DNA of 64,000 bases from positions 220,156 to 284,155 of the forward strand of contig CAWBUQ010000022.1 of NCBI GenBank assembly GCA_963791995.1. The letters are read 5' to 3'. How positions within the stretch are numbered: position 1 is the first letter of the stretch; each line of letters begins with the position of its first letter. The DNA comes from Bog-473 sp963791995 (GTDB lineage: Bacteria > Actinomycetota > Acidimicrobiia > Acidimicrobiales > RAAP-2). Below the pieces are notes generated by a model. It was given only the letters and a program-made list of their open reading frames with translations, was not told the DNA's origin and ran no database searches. Positions 8,422-19,129 of the stretch are shown here, piece after piece. The position numbers were made by a program, and so were the translations under genes.

Positions 8422-9683
8422 ATGACGGCCATGACAGCCCTGGCGCCCTACGAGGCCGACGTCGATCCACGGCGCATCCCGGTCGACGTGGAGATCGTCG
8501 TGCCCGTCTACAACGAGGCGGCCCAACTGGTTGAGCGGGTCACAGAGCTGCGCCGGTTCCTCGACGAGTCCTTCCCTTTCCGCGCCCTGGTGACGGTGGT
8601 CGACAACGCCAGCACCGACGACACGGCCCAGGTCGCCGCCGACCTGGCGCGCTCGACCACGGGCGTCGCCGCCATGCACCTGCCTCGCAAGGGACGCGGC
8701 TATGCGCTGCGCGCCGCGTGGTCGACCAGCCAGGCCCCGGTCGTCGCCTACATGGACGTCGACCTCTCGACATCGCTGCCGGCGCTGCTCCCCCTGGTCG
8801 CTCCACTCCTCTCGGGTCATCGCGACGTGGTCATCGGCTCGCGCCTCGCTCGCGGGCGCGCACGTTGTGCGGGGTCCAAAGCGCGAACTGATCTCGCGCT
8901 CTTACAACCTGTTGTTGAAGCTGACCCTCCGCGGCCGCTTCAGCGACGCACAGTGCGGCTTCAAGGCGTTGCGCCGTGACGCGGCTGAGCGGCTACTGCC
9001 CTTGGTGCAGGACAACGAGTGGTTCTTCGACACCGAGTTGCTGGTGACAGCCGAACGGCTGGGGCTGCGCATCGGGGAGGTCCCCGTGGACTGGGTCGAC
9101 GATCCGGACTCACGGGTCGACATCGTGTCCACGGCGGCGGACGACCTGCGTGGCGTCTGGCGCATGTTGGTCCGCCGGCCCAAGGGATTGCGGCGCATCC
9201 GCTCGAACGAGGTCACCGCCGACCAGCTCATGCGCTTCGCCGGTGTCGGTGTGGTCTCCACGCTCGGCTACCTCTTTCTCTTCGTCGCGTGGGAACCCCT
9301 CGTCGGTCCCTACAGCGCCAATGCACTGGCCATGGCCATCGCGACGCTCTTCAACACCGCCGTGCACCGCGAGCTGTTCGCGCACGACCGACGGACAGGC
9401 CCGCCGCGGTCGCCTGTTCGCCGTCGCCGGGGGGCTCTTCGCGCTGAGCGTGGGCTTGACGTCACTCGGGCTCGCGGTGGCGCAGTGGCTCGCCCCTTCG
9501 TCGCTGCTGGCTGACGTGATCGCCATCACCGTGGCCAACCTGGTGGCCGCCGTGTTCCGCTTTGCCGTCCTGCGGGCCTGGATCTTCCGACCCAGCGCAC
9601 GGGCACCGCTGGCGGTGGTCCCCACCGTCTCGGCCGAGACCGTCGGGTACCTGACGCCCACATCGACAGAGGAGTTGCGATGA
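8422..9683 (+). CDS. Glycosyltransferase family 2 fused to GtrA membrane domain (two frame breaks)
   Basis: The N-terminal GT2 domain resembles polyprenyl-phosphate mannosyl/glucosyltransferases: VEIVVPVYNEAAQLVERV, VVDNASTDDTAQVA, YMDVDLSTSL (the metal-binding acidic motif) and DAQCGFKALRRDA. It is followed by a GtrA-like membrane domain of four helices (MRFAGVGVVSTLGYLFLFV onward, ending VFRFAVLRAWIF). Such fusions make lipid-linked sugars and may flip them. Frame breaks lie near 8850 (after SRLARG) and near 9390 (between VHRELF and RRGRLFAVAGG). The stop overlaps the ATG of the next gene (ATGA). Together with the GT39 gene it probably forms a cell-surface glycosylation unit, donor plus transferase. 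Confidence 0.8.
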
Positions 9684-11944
9684 CGGACCTCACGCCCGCC
9701 CCCGACGCCCCCGTCGGCCTTCTCGATCCGCCGCGCCCGCTCGACCTCGAGCCGACGGTGCCCGGTGAGCCCGCGGCGCGGGGCTCGGCGGCCTGGCCGC
9801 CTGGCCCGCGGCCCGGCCGCGTCGCCCGCTTCTTCCGGGGCAAGGAGAGCGATGCGCCCTGGGTGCGTCCCGCGCTCCTGCTGCTGCTCGTCGGCACGGC
9901 GGTCTTGTACCTGTGGGACCTGAGCGCCAACGGCTGGGCGAATTCGTTCTACTCGGCGGCCGCGCAGGCTGGCTCCAAGAGCTGGAAAGCCTTCTTCTTC
10001 GGCTCCTCGGACGCGTCCAACTTCATCACCGTCGACAAGCCGCCGGCCTTCCTGTGGCCGATGGAGATCTCGGCTCGCATCTTCGGGGTCAATTCGTGGA
10101 GCATCCTGGTGCCCCAGGCACTCGAGGGGGTCGCCACCGTCGGCCTGGTCTACCTGTCGGTCCGGCGCTGGTTCAGCGCGCAGGCGGCCATCCTGGCCGG
10201 CGCCGTAGTGGCGCTGACCCCGGTGGCGGCCATGATGTTCCGCTACAACAACCCCGACGCCATGCTGGCCCTGCTGCTCACCGGTGCCACCTACGCGCTC
10301 GTGCGCGGGCTGGAGAAGGCGCAGACCAAGTGGCTGGTCCTGGCCGGCGCGCTGATCGGCTTCGGCTTCATCACCAAGATGATGCAGGCCTTCTTGATCC
10401 TCCCGGTCATGGCGGTCGTCTACCTCCTTGCCGCGCCGACCGGATGGTGGCGCAGGGTGTGGCAGGTCGCGGTGATGGGCGCATCGGTCGTGGTCGCAGC
10501 CGGATGGTGGGTGGCCGCGGTGGCGCTGACGCCGGCAGCTGATCGCCCCTATGTGGGCGGCTCGCAGAACAACAGCATCCTCAACCTGATCTTCGGCTAC
10601 AACGGCTTCGGGCGCCTGACCGGCAACGAGTCGGGCAGCGTCGGCGGTGCCGGCGGCGGCGGTACGAGCATGTGGGGCTCGACCGGCTGGACCCGTCTGT
10701 TCAACGGCTCGTTCGGCAACATGATGTCGTGGCTCTTGCCGGGCGCGCTGGTCATGGGAGCGGTGCTCTTGGTGCTCACACTCCGGGCCCGCCGCACCGA
10801 CCGCGAGCGAGCAGGGCTGTTGCTCTGGGGTGGGTCGCTCGCAGCCATCGGGCTCACGATCAGCCTGGCCCAGGGCATCATCCACCCGTACTACACCGTC
10901 GCCCTCGCGCCGCCGCTCGGAGCGTTGGTCGGTATCTCGACCATGGGCCTGTGGGAACGGAGGGCCAGCTGGGCCGGCCGCGTCGGCCTGGCGGCCGGGT
11001 TGGGTGCGACGGTCCTCTGGAGCTATGTGCTGCTCGGCCGCACCTCGGACTGGTTCCCCGCGCTCGGGCCCTTCGTGCTCGTCGTCGGTCTGCTCGGTGT
11101 CGTCGCCATTCTGGCGCTGCCGTTGCTGCACAGCGTCCCCAAGCTCGCCATCGGCCTCGTCGCGGCACTCGGCCTCGGCGCTGCGCTCGCCGCGCCCTTG
11201 TTCTCCACGGTGGCGACGGCGGCCACGCCGCACACCGGGGCCATCCCGTCGGTCACCCCGACCCCTGCGGGTGGGCAAGGCGGTCCCGGCGGCTTTCCCG
11301 GGGGAGGCGGCGCGTTCCGCCGCGGCCTCGCCGGCGGCTTCCCCGGCGCACCCGGTGGCTTTCCCGGGGGCGCTGGCGCCCCCGGTGGTGCCGGCGGTTC
11401 CGCGGGCGGCTTCCCCGGCGCAGGCGGGTTCCCCGGAGGGACCGGGACGGGCACGGGATTCGGCGCCGGAGGTGGGTTCCGCCCGAGAGCGGGTGGCGGA
11501 GCCGGCGTCGGCGGCGCGGGATTCCTCAACGCCAGTCAGTCCAACGCGGCTCTGAACGCCAAGCTCCAGGCCGACGCCGGTCGTTACACGTGGGCCGCCG
11601 CGACGGTGAACTCGAACAACGCGGCGGGCTACCAGCTCGCCAGCGGCGAGCCGATCATGGCCATCGGCGGGTTCAACGGGACCGATCCCGCACCCACGCT
11701 GGCCCAATTCGAAACGTACGTCTCGGAGGGCAAGATCCACTACTTCATCGCCAGCGGCGGTAGAGCCGGTGGCGGCGGTGGTGGCTTCGGAGGGGCGGGC
11801 GCCTTCGGGGGCACCGGCGGAGGGGGCGGTCCGGCCTCGAATTCGAGCGACGACGCTTCGCAGATCACCTCATGGGTGGAGTCGCACTTCAGCGCCCAGG
11901 CGGTCGGCGGCGTGACGGTCTACGACCTGACGACATCACGCTGA
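9680..11944 (+). CDS. GT39-type membrane glycosyltransferase (ArnT/PMT-like)
   Basis: 754 residues with about eleven hydrophobic helices. The first extracytoplasmic loop has the family acidic site (SNFITVDKPPAFLWP) and the helix pattern fits the dolichyl-/undecaprenyl-phosphate sugar:protein mannosyltransferase superfamily (PF13231), which transfers a sugar from a lipid carrier outside the membrane. After the last helix (about residue 530) comes a very Gly/Pro-rich segment (DNA about 11270-11530) rich in GGFPG units, then a small folded-looking C-terminal domain (LQADAGRYTWAAATVNSN) ending in a second Gly-rich loop. It is coupled to the GT2/GtrA gene, the likely donor maker. The acceptor is unknown. 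Confidence 0.82.
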   Translation: MTDLTPAPDAPVGLLDPPRPLDLEPTVPGEPAARGSAAWPPGPRPGRVARFFRGKESDAPWVRPALLLLLVGTAVLYLWDLSANGWANSFYSAAAQAGSKSWKAFFFGSSDASNFITVDKPPAFLWPMEISARIFGVNSWSILVPQALEGVATVGLVYLSVRRWFSAQAAILAGAVVALTPVAAMMFRYNNPDAMLALLLTGATYALVRGLEKAQTKWLVLAGALIGFGFITKMMQAFLILPVMAVVYLLAAPTGWWRRVWQVAVMGASVVVAAGWWVAAVALTPAADRPYVGGSQNNSILNLIFGYNGFGRLTGNESGSVGGAGGGGTSMWGSTGWTRLFNGSFGNMMSWLLPGALVMGAVLLVLTLRARRTDRERAGLLLWGGSLAAIGLTISLAQGIIHPYYTVALAPPLGALVGISTMGLWERRASWAGRVGLAAGLGATVLWSYVLLGRTSDWFPALGPFVLVVGLLGVVAILALPLLHSVPKLAIGLVAALGLGAALAAPLFSTVATAATPHTGAIPSVTPTPAGGQGGPGGFPGGGGAFRRGLAGGFPGAPGGFPGGAGAPGGAGGSAGGFPGAGGFPGGTGTGTGFGAGGGFRPRAGGGAGVGGAGFLNASQSNAALNAKLQADAGRYTWAAATVNSNNAAGYQLASGEPIMAIGGFNGTDPAPTLAQFETYVSEGKIHYFIASGGRAGGGGGGFGGAGAFGGTGGGGGPASNSSDDASQITSWVESHFSAQAVGGVTVYDLTTSR

Positions 11945-12001
11945 CGAGATCACGCTGACGACTTCACGCCGAGCGACCGGCGTCGCCGCACCGACGCGGC
12001 G

Positions 12002-12502
12002 TCAACCGAGCAGCTCCACGTAGCGCGAGTGGGTCGCCTCGTCGAAGGCCACGAAGCGGACTACCGACACGTCGGTGACCGCCGTGCCGACGGAGCGCAC
12101 GGCGATGGCGGCGGCCTCACCCGAGGGGTAGCCGTAGACGCCGGTCGAGATGGCGGGAAAGGCCACCGAGCGCGCGCCCACCTCGTCGGCCACCGCCAGC
12201 GCGGCCACATAGCACGAGGCCAGGATCTCGGCCTCGCCCGCCGCGCCGCCGCGCCACACAGGCCCGACGGTGTGGATGATGAAACGAGCGGGCAGATCGA
12301 AGCCGTCGGTCACGACGGCGTCTCCGGGCGTACACCCGCCGATGGCCCGACAGGCTTCGCGCAACCTGGCCGCCCCGGCGGCCCGGTGGATGGCGCCGTC
12401 GACACCACCGCCGCCGCGCAGACCGGCGTTCGCCGCGTTGACGACGGCGTCGACGAGTTCGGCTGTGATGTCGCCGCGCACCGTTTCGAGCCGGGGCGCC
12501 AC
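12002..12502 (-). CDS. Macro-domain protein (ADP-ribose binding/hydrolysis)
   Basis: 166 residues, one macro domain. The hallmarks are RGDITAELVDAVVNAANAG (Asp/Asn of the binding site), the loop GLRGGGGVDGAIHRAAG and ISTGVYGYPSGEAA. MacroD-like members remove ADP-ribose from proteins or hydrolyse O-acetyl-ADP-ribose. GTG 12502 is chosen because it starts 5 bp after the stop of the upstream secreted protein gene and puts the first macro strand at residue 5. In-frame sequence further upstream is the antisense-free shadow of that gene. The partners suggest no specific pathway. Confidence 0.85.
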   Translation of the reverse strand: MAPRLETVRGDITAELVDAVVNAANAGLRGGGGVDGAIHRAAGAARLREACRAIGGCTPGDAVVTDGFDLPARFIIHTVGPVWRGGAAGEAEILASCYVAALAVADEVGARSVAFPAISTGVYGYPSGEAAAIAVRSVGTAVTDVSVVRFVAFDEATHSRYVELLG

Positions 12503-12506
12503 GGAG

Positions 12507-13321
12507 TCAGCCGCCGGCGGGCGCCGTGGTCGACGTGGCGCCGGACGTGGGCGGGACCACCTTGAGCAGCGACAGCGCGTGGGTAGGTGCCTTCTCGCTG
12601 GTGGCCTCACCCCACTTCGAGAACGTCACCGTCCCGTGAATGACCGAGGACTTGGAGCCGGGGGTCGGGTTGGTGACCTCCTCGATGGGCAGCGGGGATC
12701 CCGCGGCGGGCACGTAGAGCACGGTCGGCACCTTGCCGCCGCTCTGGTCGCTGACGTAGCCGCGCACCACCAGCGCGCGCGCTGGCCGTGCACCGTCGTC
12801 GCGGTGCCGTAGGTGAAGGGACCGCTCATCTGGAGCTCGGACGCCACCTGCGAGTTGAGCAACCCGCTCACCAGCTCGGCGAGGGAGCTGTTCGACGTCG
12901 GGAACGAGAGCCACGTGTTGGCGTACTTGGAGGACTGGGCGCTGGTGAGGCCGATGACGTTGTGCAGCGCCGCGGCGTTGCCCTTGATGTACCCGGTGGA
13001 CCCGACCACGACCGCCGCCATGTGCTCGGTGGTGCCGCTCTTCTTCACGGTGAGCTGTTGCGCGCCCGAGGTCGTGCCGGTGTCGCCGATCACCGTGAGG
13101 CTGACGCCGCTCTGCAGCGCCGTCGACTCGAAGTGCACCCCTTTGGTCCCGACCGCCCGGATGGCTGCGCTGTATTCCGCCTGCGCGCTCGGGCCCGATG
13201 TTGCGGCGCCGACTGCGGCGCCGGCGCCGGCACCGAGGAGTGGTCCGACGGCCAGCGCCCCCAGGGCGCCGAGTCCCGCGCCGGCGGCGGCCGCGACGAG
13301 ACGAATGGGGGATAGGTGCAT
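12507..13321 (-). CDS. Secreted protein of unknown function, paralog of 13486-14265 (one frame break)
   Basis: About 271 residues. The signal-peptide-like N-terminus (MHLSPIRLVAAAAGAGLGAL) follows an AAGGA ribosome-binding site. The mature part has AEYSAAIRAVGTKGVHFES, VVVGSTGYIKGNAAALHNV and, after a frame break near 12785, VVRGYVSDQSGGKVPTVLYVP and VTFSKWGEAT. The same order of blocks occurs in the next gene. The layout (a Ser/Val-rich beta protein with a FSKWGE end) recalls LppX/LprG-like lipid-binding folds, but I see no lipobox, so this is only a structural guess. It is probably exported. Confidence 0.6.
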
Positions 13322-13485
13322 GTCTTTCCTTCACTCTCCTGGTGAGCCGGCCGTCGCGTTGATGCGGTCGCTCGAGCCCGGTGGGAACCCGTCCATTGTC
13401 CCACGACCGCTGCGGCCCCAGGGTTCGGCCCACGACGCCTGAGACGAGCCTGAGCCCCGCCTGAGGCGGCGCGAGTCAGACGGAG

Positions 13486-14265
13486 TCAGACGGAACTGAT
13501 CGGACCGATGGAGACCGAAGCCTGCGGCGCCGCGGGGCGCACGATCTCGCCCCACTTCGAGTAGGTGATGTGCTCGGACGCAGTGGGCCGGCCCTGCGCG
13601 TCGACCGAATCCTCCTCGACGGGCACGTGCGAGCCGTGGGCGCGCACGTACAGCACGACGTGGTCCGTCGTCTTGCCAAACGTCTGTGTCCCCTTGATCG
13701 CGTCGACTGCGGTGCCGTCGAGCGAGCGCGGATGACCGAGGGAGAGCGGGCCCTTGAGGGCCAGCTCCTTGGCGATGTCGCTCGAGCGGACGCCCGCCAC
13801 GACCTGCGCGAACGCGGCGCTCCTTGTCGAGAACTCGATCCACTGGTTCGCCGTCTCACCGGCCTGTGACGCGCTCATGCCGACCAGGTTCTGGAGGCCA
13901 CCGGTGTTCCCCTTCACATAGGAGATGCCGCCGATGACGACGATGGAGATCGACCCGGTGCCCATCATCACCATCTGGGTCCCCGACGCCGGCCCGGCAT
14001 CGCCACTCTCGAGCAACGTCTTCTTGGATTGCGTCGAGGTCGAGGCGTAGTGGACCGACCACGAGTCGGTGGTGGCGACGGCCGCCCTGTAGAGCGTGGA
14101 CGCGTCCGGCGCGCTCGAGGCCGATGCCCCAGGGGCGCCCCCGGCCGCGACGGCCACCACGGTCGCCAGGACCCCGAGGGCCAGGGCCCTCGACGCCAGG
14201 GGGCCGCTGATCAGGCGCCGGGCCGACAGGGGACCAGCCACCAGCTTCGTCGCCCGGAGCACCAC
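13486..14265 (-). CDS. Secreted protein of unknown function, paralog of 12507-13321
   Basis: 259 residues from GTG 14265, preceded by GAGAGGAA. A signal sequence (ALGVLATVVAVAAGGAPGASA) leads to a mature domain with LYRAAVATTDSWSVHYAST, VVIGGISYVKGNTGGLQNLVG and ITYSKWGEIV. It aligns block by block with its downstream neighbour, so the two arose by tandem duplication. The order in both is: an (A/S)W/F-H strand, a GxxYxKGN turn, a NxWIEF/NTWLSF strand, a KG or SG PxxxG segment, and a C-terminal YSKWGE/FSKWGE strand. Function unknown; cell-envelope location likely. Confidence 0.62.
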   Translation of the reverse strand: MVLRATKLVAGPLSARRLISGPLASRALALGVLATVVAVAAGGAPGASASSAPDASTLYRAAVATTDSWSVHYASTSTQSKKTLLESGDAGPASGTQMVMMGTGSISIVVIGGISYVKGNTGGLQNLVGMSASQAGETANQWIEFSTRSAAFAQVVAGVRSSDIAKELALKGPLSLGHPRSLDGTAVDAIKGTQTFGKTTDHVVLYVRAHGSHVPVEEDSVDAQGRPTASEHITYSKWGEIVRPAAPQASVSIGPISSV

Positions 14266-14414
14266 GTTCCTCTCTCGACCCTTCCCACCCGGTGACTAGT
14301 CGGACCAGTCAGACCAGTCAGCTTCGCACGATCGGGGGCGGCCACCTGGTCGGCCACGACGACCGTTCTCCGCCGAGGCCTCACGTCGGGGGATCCCACG
14401 AGGGTCCACGTCCT

Positions 14415-14430
14415 ACGAACACGTGTTCGT
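14415..14430. promoter_or_regulatory. LexA (SOS) box of recA
   Basis: ACGAACACGTGTTCGT is a perfect 16-bp palindrome containing CGAAC-N4-GTTCG, the known actinobacterial/Gram-positive SOS operator form. It abuts a TAATGT -10 box (14431-14436) and lies upstream of recA, so LexA bound here would block RNA polymerase. Confidence 0.88.
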
Positions 14431-14436
14431 TAATGT
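14431..14436 (+). promoter_or_regulatory. Candidate -10 box (TAATGT) of recA
   Basis: TAATGT follows the SOS palindrome directly. If used, transcription would start near 14443 and give a leader of about 200 nt before the recA ATG. Confidence 0.5.
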
Positions 14437-14528
14437 GGCCGAAGAGGCACTGCCCCGAGCGGGATGCGTCACACCCTCTCCGTAGGGTCACGACGAGACA
14501 CCCGATCGAGGCCGGGCGCAGAGCAGGG

Positions 14529-14602
14529 CAACACGGCAGTGCAGTGCGGCAGTGCAAGTGCAGCAAGTGCAGATGCGGCAGCAGTGACAGCAGTGCAACG
14601 AC
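14529..14602 (+). repeat. GCAGTG/GCAGCA-rich repeat in the recA leader
   Basis: Irregular tandem units such as GGCAGTGCAGTGC and AAGTGCAGCAAGTGCAG fill this stretch, in the presumed untranslated leader of recA. The period is 6-9 nt and imperfect. Its role is not evident. Confidence 0.6.
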
Positions 14603-14646
14603 AGAGAAGACGCGACGTAGAGAAGCGAACAGCAGAGGAGAGAGGG

Positions 14647-16793
<2,147 letters not shown>

Positions 16794-16884
16794 GCACCAC
16801 CTGGGCACCATCCCCAGCGCAGTACCCCGCCTCTCACGGGGCAGAAGCCTCCGGACCCTCTCCCGCCACTCCCACGGGTGACTG

Positions 16885-16905
16885 TCCGGAGCGCTTCGCG
16901 TCCGG
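16885..16905. terminator. Weak hairpin after recA
   Basis: TCCGGAGCGC-TTC-GCGTCCGG forms an imperfect stem with one bulge about 90 nt past the recA stop. There is no U-run, so termination is only a possibility. Confidence 0.25.
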
Positions 16906-16935
16906 GATCGTGCGGCGCCGATCCGAGCAGCCACA

Positions 16936-17859
16936 ATGGGTCTCATGCCGCCAGCACAGTGGAAGCGACGGGCCTATCGCATCTTGGACCGCGTGGTGCC
17001 CACGGTGCCGTTCCGCTTCCTGCCCCCCAAGCAGTCGGTGCGTCTGGCCTTCAACGTCATCCTCGACCGTGAGCCCGACGCGGTCGGCGGGCCCGAGTAC
17101 ACCGAGCTGCTGGCGTCCGGCGCGCTCTCGCGGCACGGGGTGGCCGAGAAGCTGGCGCACTCCGAGGAGTTCCGCCGCCAGGTCCCCATCGGCAACGTGC
17201 TGCTCTCCATGCACGTCAGCCGCTGTGCGTTCGTCTCGGGGTTGCCCCGGGCCGCCCGGATCCTCGACCTCGGCGGGACCTACCAGGGGCTCGACGACGG
17301 CGCGCTCGTCCACCTCGGCTATCCCTACCCCTTCGAACGCCTCTTGGTGGTCGACCTGCCGGTCGAAGAGCGCGACGAGATCTACCAGAGCGGCTCGTCG
17401 GGCGCGCCGGTGGACTCCGAGCTCGGGCCGGTGGACTTCGCCTTCCACTCCATGGTCGACCTCGGCCGCTACGAGGACGGTTCCTTCGATCTCATCTACA
17501 GCGGCCAGTCCATTGAGCACGTCACCGAGGAGCAGGGCGCGCAGGTGGTGCGCGAGGCCTTCCGCGTCCTGGCGCCCGGCGGGTGGCTCTGCCTCGATAC
17601 GCCCAACGGACCCCTCTGGCGCCTGCGCGGCGAGGAGCTGATGAACCACGACCACAAGATCGAGTACGGCGCCGGCCAGCTCGTGTCGCTGCTCGAGGGC
17701 GCCGGTTTCGTGGTCACCGAGTGCAAGGGGCTCAACCTGATGCAGCGCGGTGCGGCGGCCGGCGTCTTCGACGAGGCGGAGGCCAGCGCCCACGCCGGCG
17801 TCTTCGCGGCGGCCGAGGACTGCCTGTTGCTGGCGCTGGTGGCGCGCAGGCCCCGCTGA
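16936..17859 (+). CDS. DUF4214-like plus class I SAM methyltransferase
   Basis: 307 residues. The N-terminal ~70 residues (LAFNVILDREPDAVGGPEY, followed by LLASGALSRHGVAEKLAHSEEF) match the DUF4214-type helical unit often found on glycan-modifying enzymes. The rest is a Rossmann methyltransferase: ARILDLGGTYQGLDDG (SAM-binding motif I region), FDLIYSGQSIEHV and EAFRVLAPGGWLCLDTPNG (type 11 features). It probably methylates a sugar or polysaccharide end, by association with DUF4214; the substrate is unknown. ATG 16936 is used; ATG 16945 is an equally good start three codons later. Confidence 0.72.
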   Translation: MGLMPPAQWKRRAYRILDRVVPTVPFRFLPPKQSVRLAFNVILDREPDAVGGPEYTELLASGALSRHGVAEKLAHSEEFRRQVPIGNVLLSMHVSRCAFVSGLPRAARILDLGGTYQGLDDGALVHLGYPYPFERLLVVDLPVEERDEIYQSGSSGAPVDSELGPVDFAFHSMVDLGRYEDGSFDLIYSGQSIEHVTEEQGAQVVREAFRVLAPGGWLCLDTPNGPLWRLRGEELMNHDHKIEYGAGQLVSLLEGAGFVVTECKGLNLMQRGAAAGVFDEAEASAHAGVFAAAEDCLLLALVARRPR

Positions 17860-17889
17860 CGGCGGCGCCGGGCCGTGGTGGCGACGCCG

Positions 17890-18966
17890 CTAGGGCGTGG
17901 TGGTGGCCATGATGGTGTTCGGCACCAGCTCGACCCAGGTGTTGCCGGGCTGGAGCGTGTAGGGCACGCCGAACGCGTTCACGAATTGGGTCGGGTCACC
18001 GAGCGCGCCGCGGTGCCAGGTGGCGGGGAAGGCCATGCCGTTGCGGAAGATCTCGGCGGTCCCACTGGCGTTGGGATAGAGGTCCGCCTGCACCTCGAGG
18101 CCACCTTCGCTGTTCTCGAGCCAGGGGCCGTAGCTGATCTGCACGTACTGGACGATGACGTTGGGCGTCTGGTTCTGCGCGCCGTCGGCCAGCATGTCGG
18201 GTGTGGTCCCGTTGTAGAAGCGTTGGAACGTGTTGGTGGCAGGGTTCCACTTCCAGGTCACGTTCGAGGTGCCCGAGAAGTCGATGCGGACCGTCGACAC
18301 CGGGGAACCGCCGCCGGGCACCGTGGCCGAGTAGGAGAACAGCGGCTGGGGCGGGGTGGTCATCGTCGGGTGCGTCCCATAGACGATGGAGGTCGAGGTG
18401 TAGTCCGCGTCCGGCGGGACCTTGCCCGGGGGGTGGATCATGAGCGAGTTCGACGATCCCAGGTCCACGTTGACGATGGGCGAGGCGTTGATGTTGGCCA
18501 GCACCGGGTTGATCCCGCCCACGTGGGCCAGCAGCGGGCTGCCGAGCTGCCCCAGAATGCCGATGTCGATGTTGCGTGCCGAGCGGGCCGGCCCGATCAG
18601 CGCGACGTCCTGGCACTGGAAGACGGCGGCGTAGCGGGTGATGCCGCCCTCGACCGGCTCCTCGAAGACGATGTCGGCCTTGTCCAGTCCGGACTGGGGC
18701 CGCGCGGCCGGGTAGTTGTCGATCTTGACGGCCATGGCCGGACGCTGGGGAACCGTGCCGGTGGGCGAGGGCAGCCCGGTCAGCGGGCAGGCCGGCTCGG
18801 GTGCGGTCGTGGTGGTGGTCGGCTTCACCCTCGCCGCCGCGTCGTGATGCGCCGCCGGCGAGGAGGAGCAGGCGCTCAGCACCAAGCCGGCGAGTCCGGC
18901 GCTGGCCAGGGCGCCCCACGCGAAGGGTCGGCGCGCCCGATGGCGAGAATCGTCGGCTGTGCCCAT
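17890..18966 (-). CDS. DUF3048-family lipoprotein (YerB-like)
   Basis: 358 residues from ATG 18966. The signal ends in the lipobox LSAC (AGLVLSACSS), followed by a Thr-rich linker (KPTTTTTAPEP). The mature part has PAMAVKIDNYPAARPQSGL, DIVFEEPVEGGITRYAAVFQ and GPARSARNIDIGIL, hallmarks of DUF3048, a two-domain extracytoplasmic family of unknown biochemical role. The C-terminal half has the paired QYVQISYGPW and TWHRGALGDPTQF segments. A longer in-frame start at 19002 would precede the signal by 12 residues. TACGAT (18979-18984) is a possible -10, giving a 5' leader of only a few bases. Confidence 0.85.
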   Translation of the reverse strand: MGTADDSRHRARRPFAWGALASAGLAGLVLSACSSSPAAHHDAAARVKPTTTTTAPEPACPLTGLPSPTGTVPQRPAMAVKIDNYPAARPQSGLDKADIVFEEPVEGGITRYAAVFQCQDVALIGPARSARNIDIGILGQLGSPLLAHVGGINPVLANINASPIVNVDLGSSNSLMIHPPGKVPPDADYTSTSIVYGTHPTMTTPPQPLFSYSATVPGGGSPVSTVRIDFSGTSNVTWKWNPATNTFQRFYNGTTPDMLADGAQNQTPNVIVQYVQISYGPWLENSEGGLEVQADLYPNASGTAEIFRNGMAFPATWHRGALGDPTQFVNAFGVPYTLQPGNTWVELVPNTIMATTTP

Positions 18967-19129
18967 TTCTGCGGCACGATCGTAGGGGGGCCGCACCCAC
19001 AAGTGGTGTCATGCACGCCCGGCGCGGCCCCAGACCCGTTCGGGCTCGCCCCGGGCGCCGCCGGCGGCCGCTCAGGCCATTCAGGCCGCTCAAACGCCGG
19101 CGGGCCTGCTCAGGGCGACGGCGGGCGGT

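Larger units (their letters stand above)
14266..14646. other. 381-bp intergenic region with recA control signals
   Basis: Between the divergent secreted-protein gene and recA. It holds a perfect LexA-type palindrome (14415-14430), a -10 box directly after it and a repetitive GCAGTG-rich leader (about 14530-14600). There is no coding sequence I can support. Confidence 0.7.

Noticed and set aside
11270..11530. Possible CRISPR or tandem repeat array
   Set aside because: The repetition is in-frame Gly/Pro coding (GGFPG units) with irregular spacing; no repeat-spacer pattern exists here or elsewhere in the window.
9110..11740. 876-residue open frame antisense to the GT2/GT39 genes
   Set aside because: High-GC sequence gives long open frames on the opposite strand; the sequence is Arg/Gly/Asp-rich without domains, while the plus strand has clear membrane-enzyme motifs.
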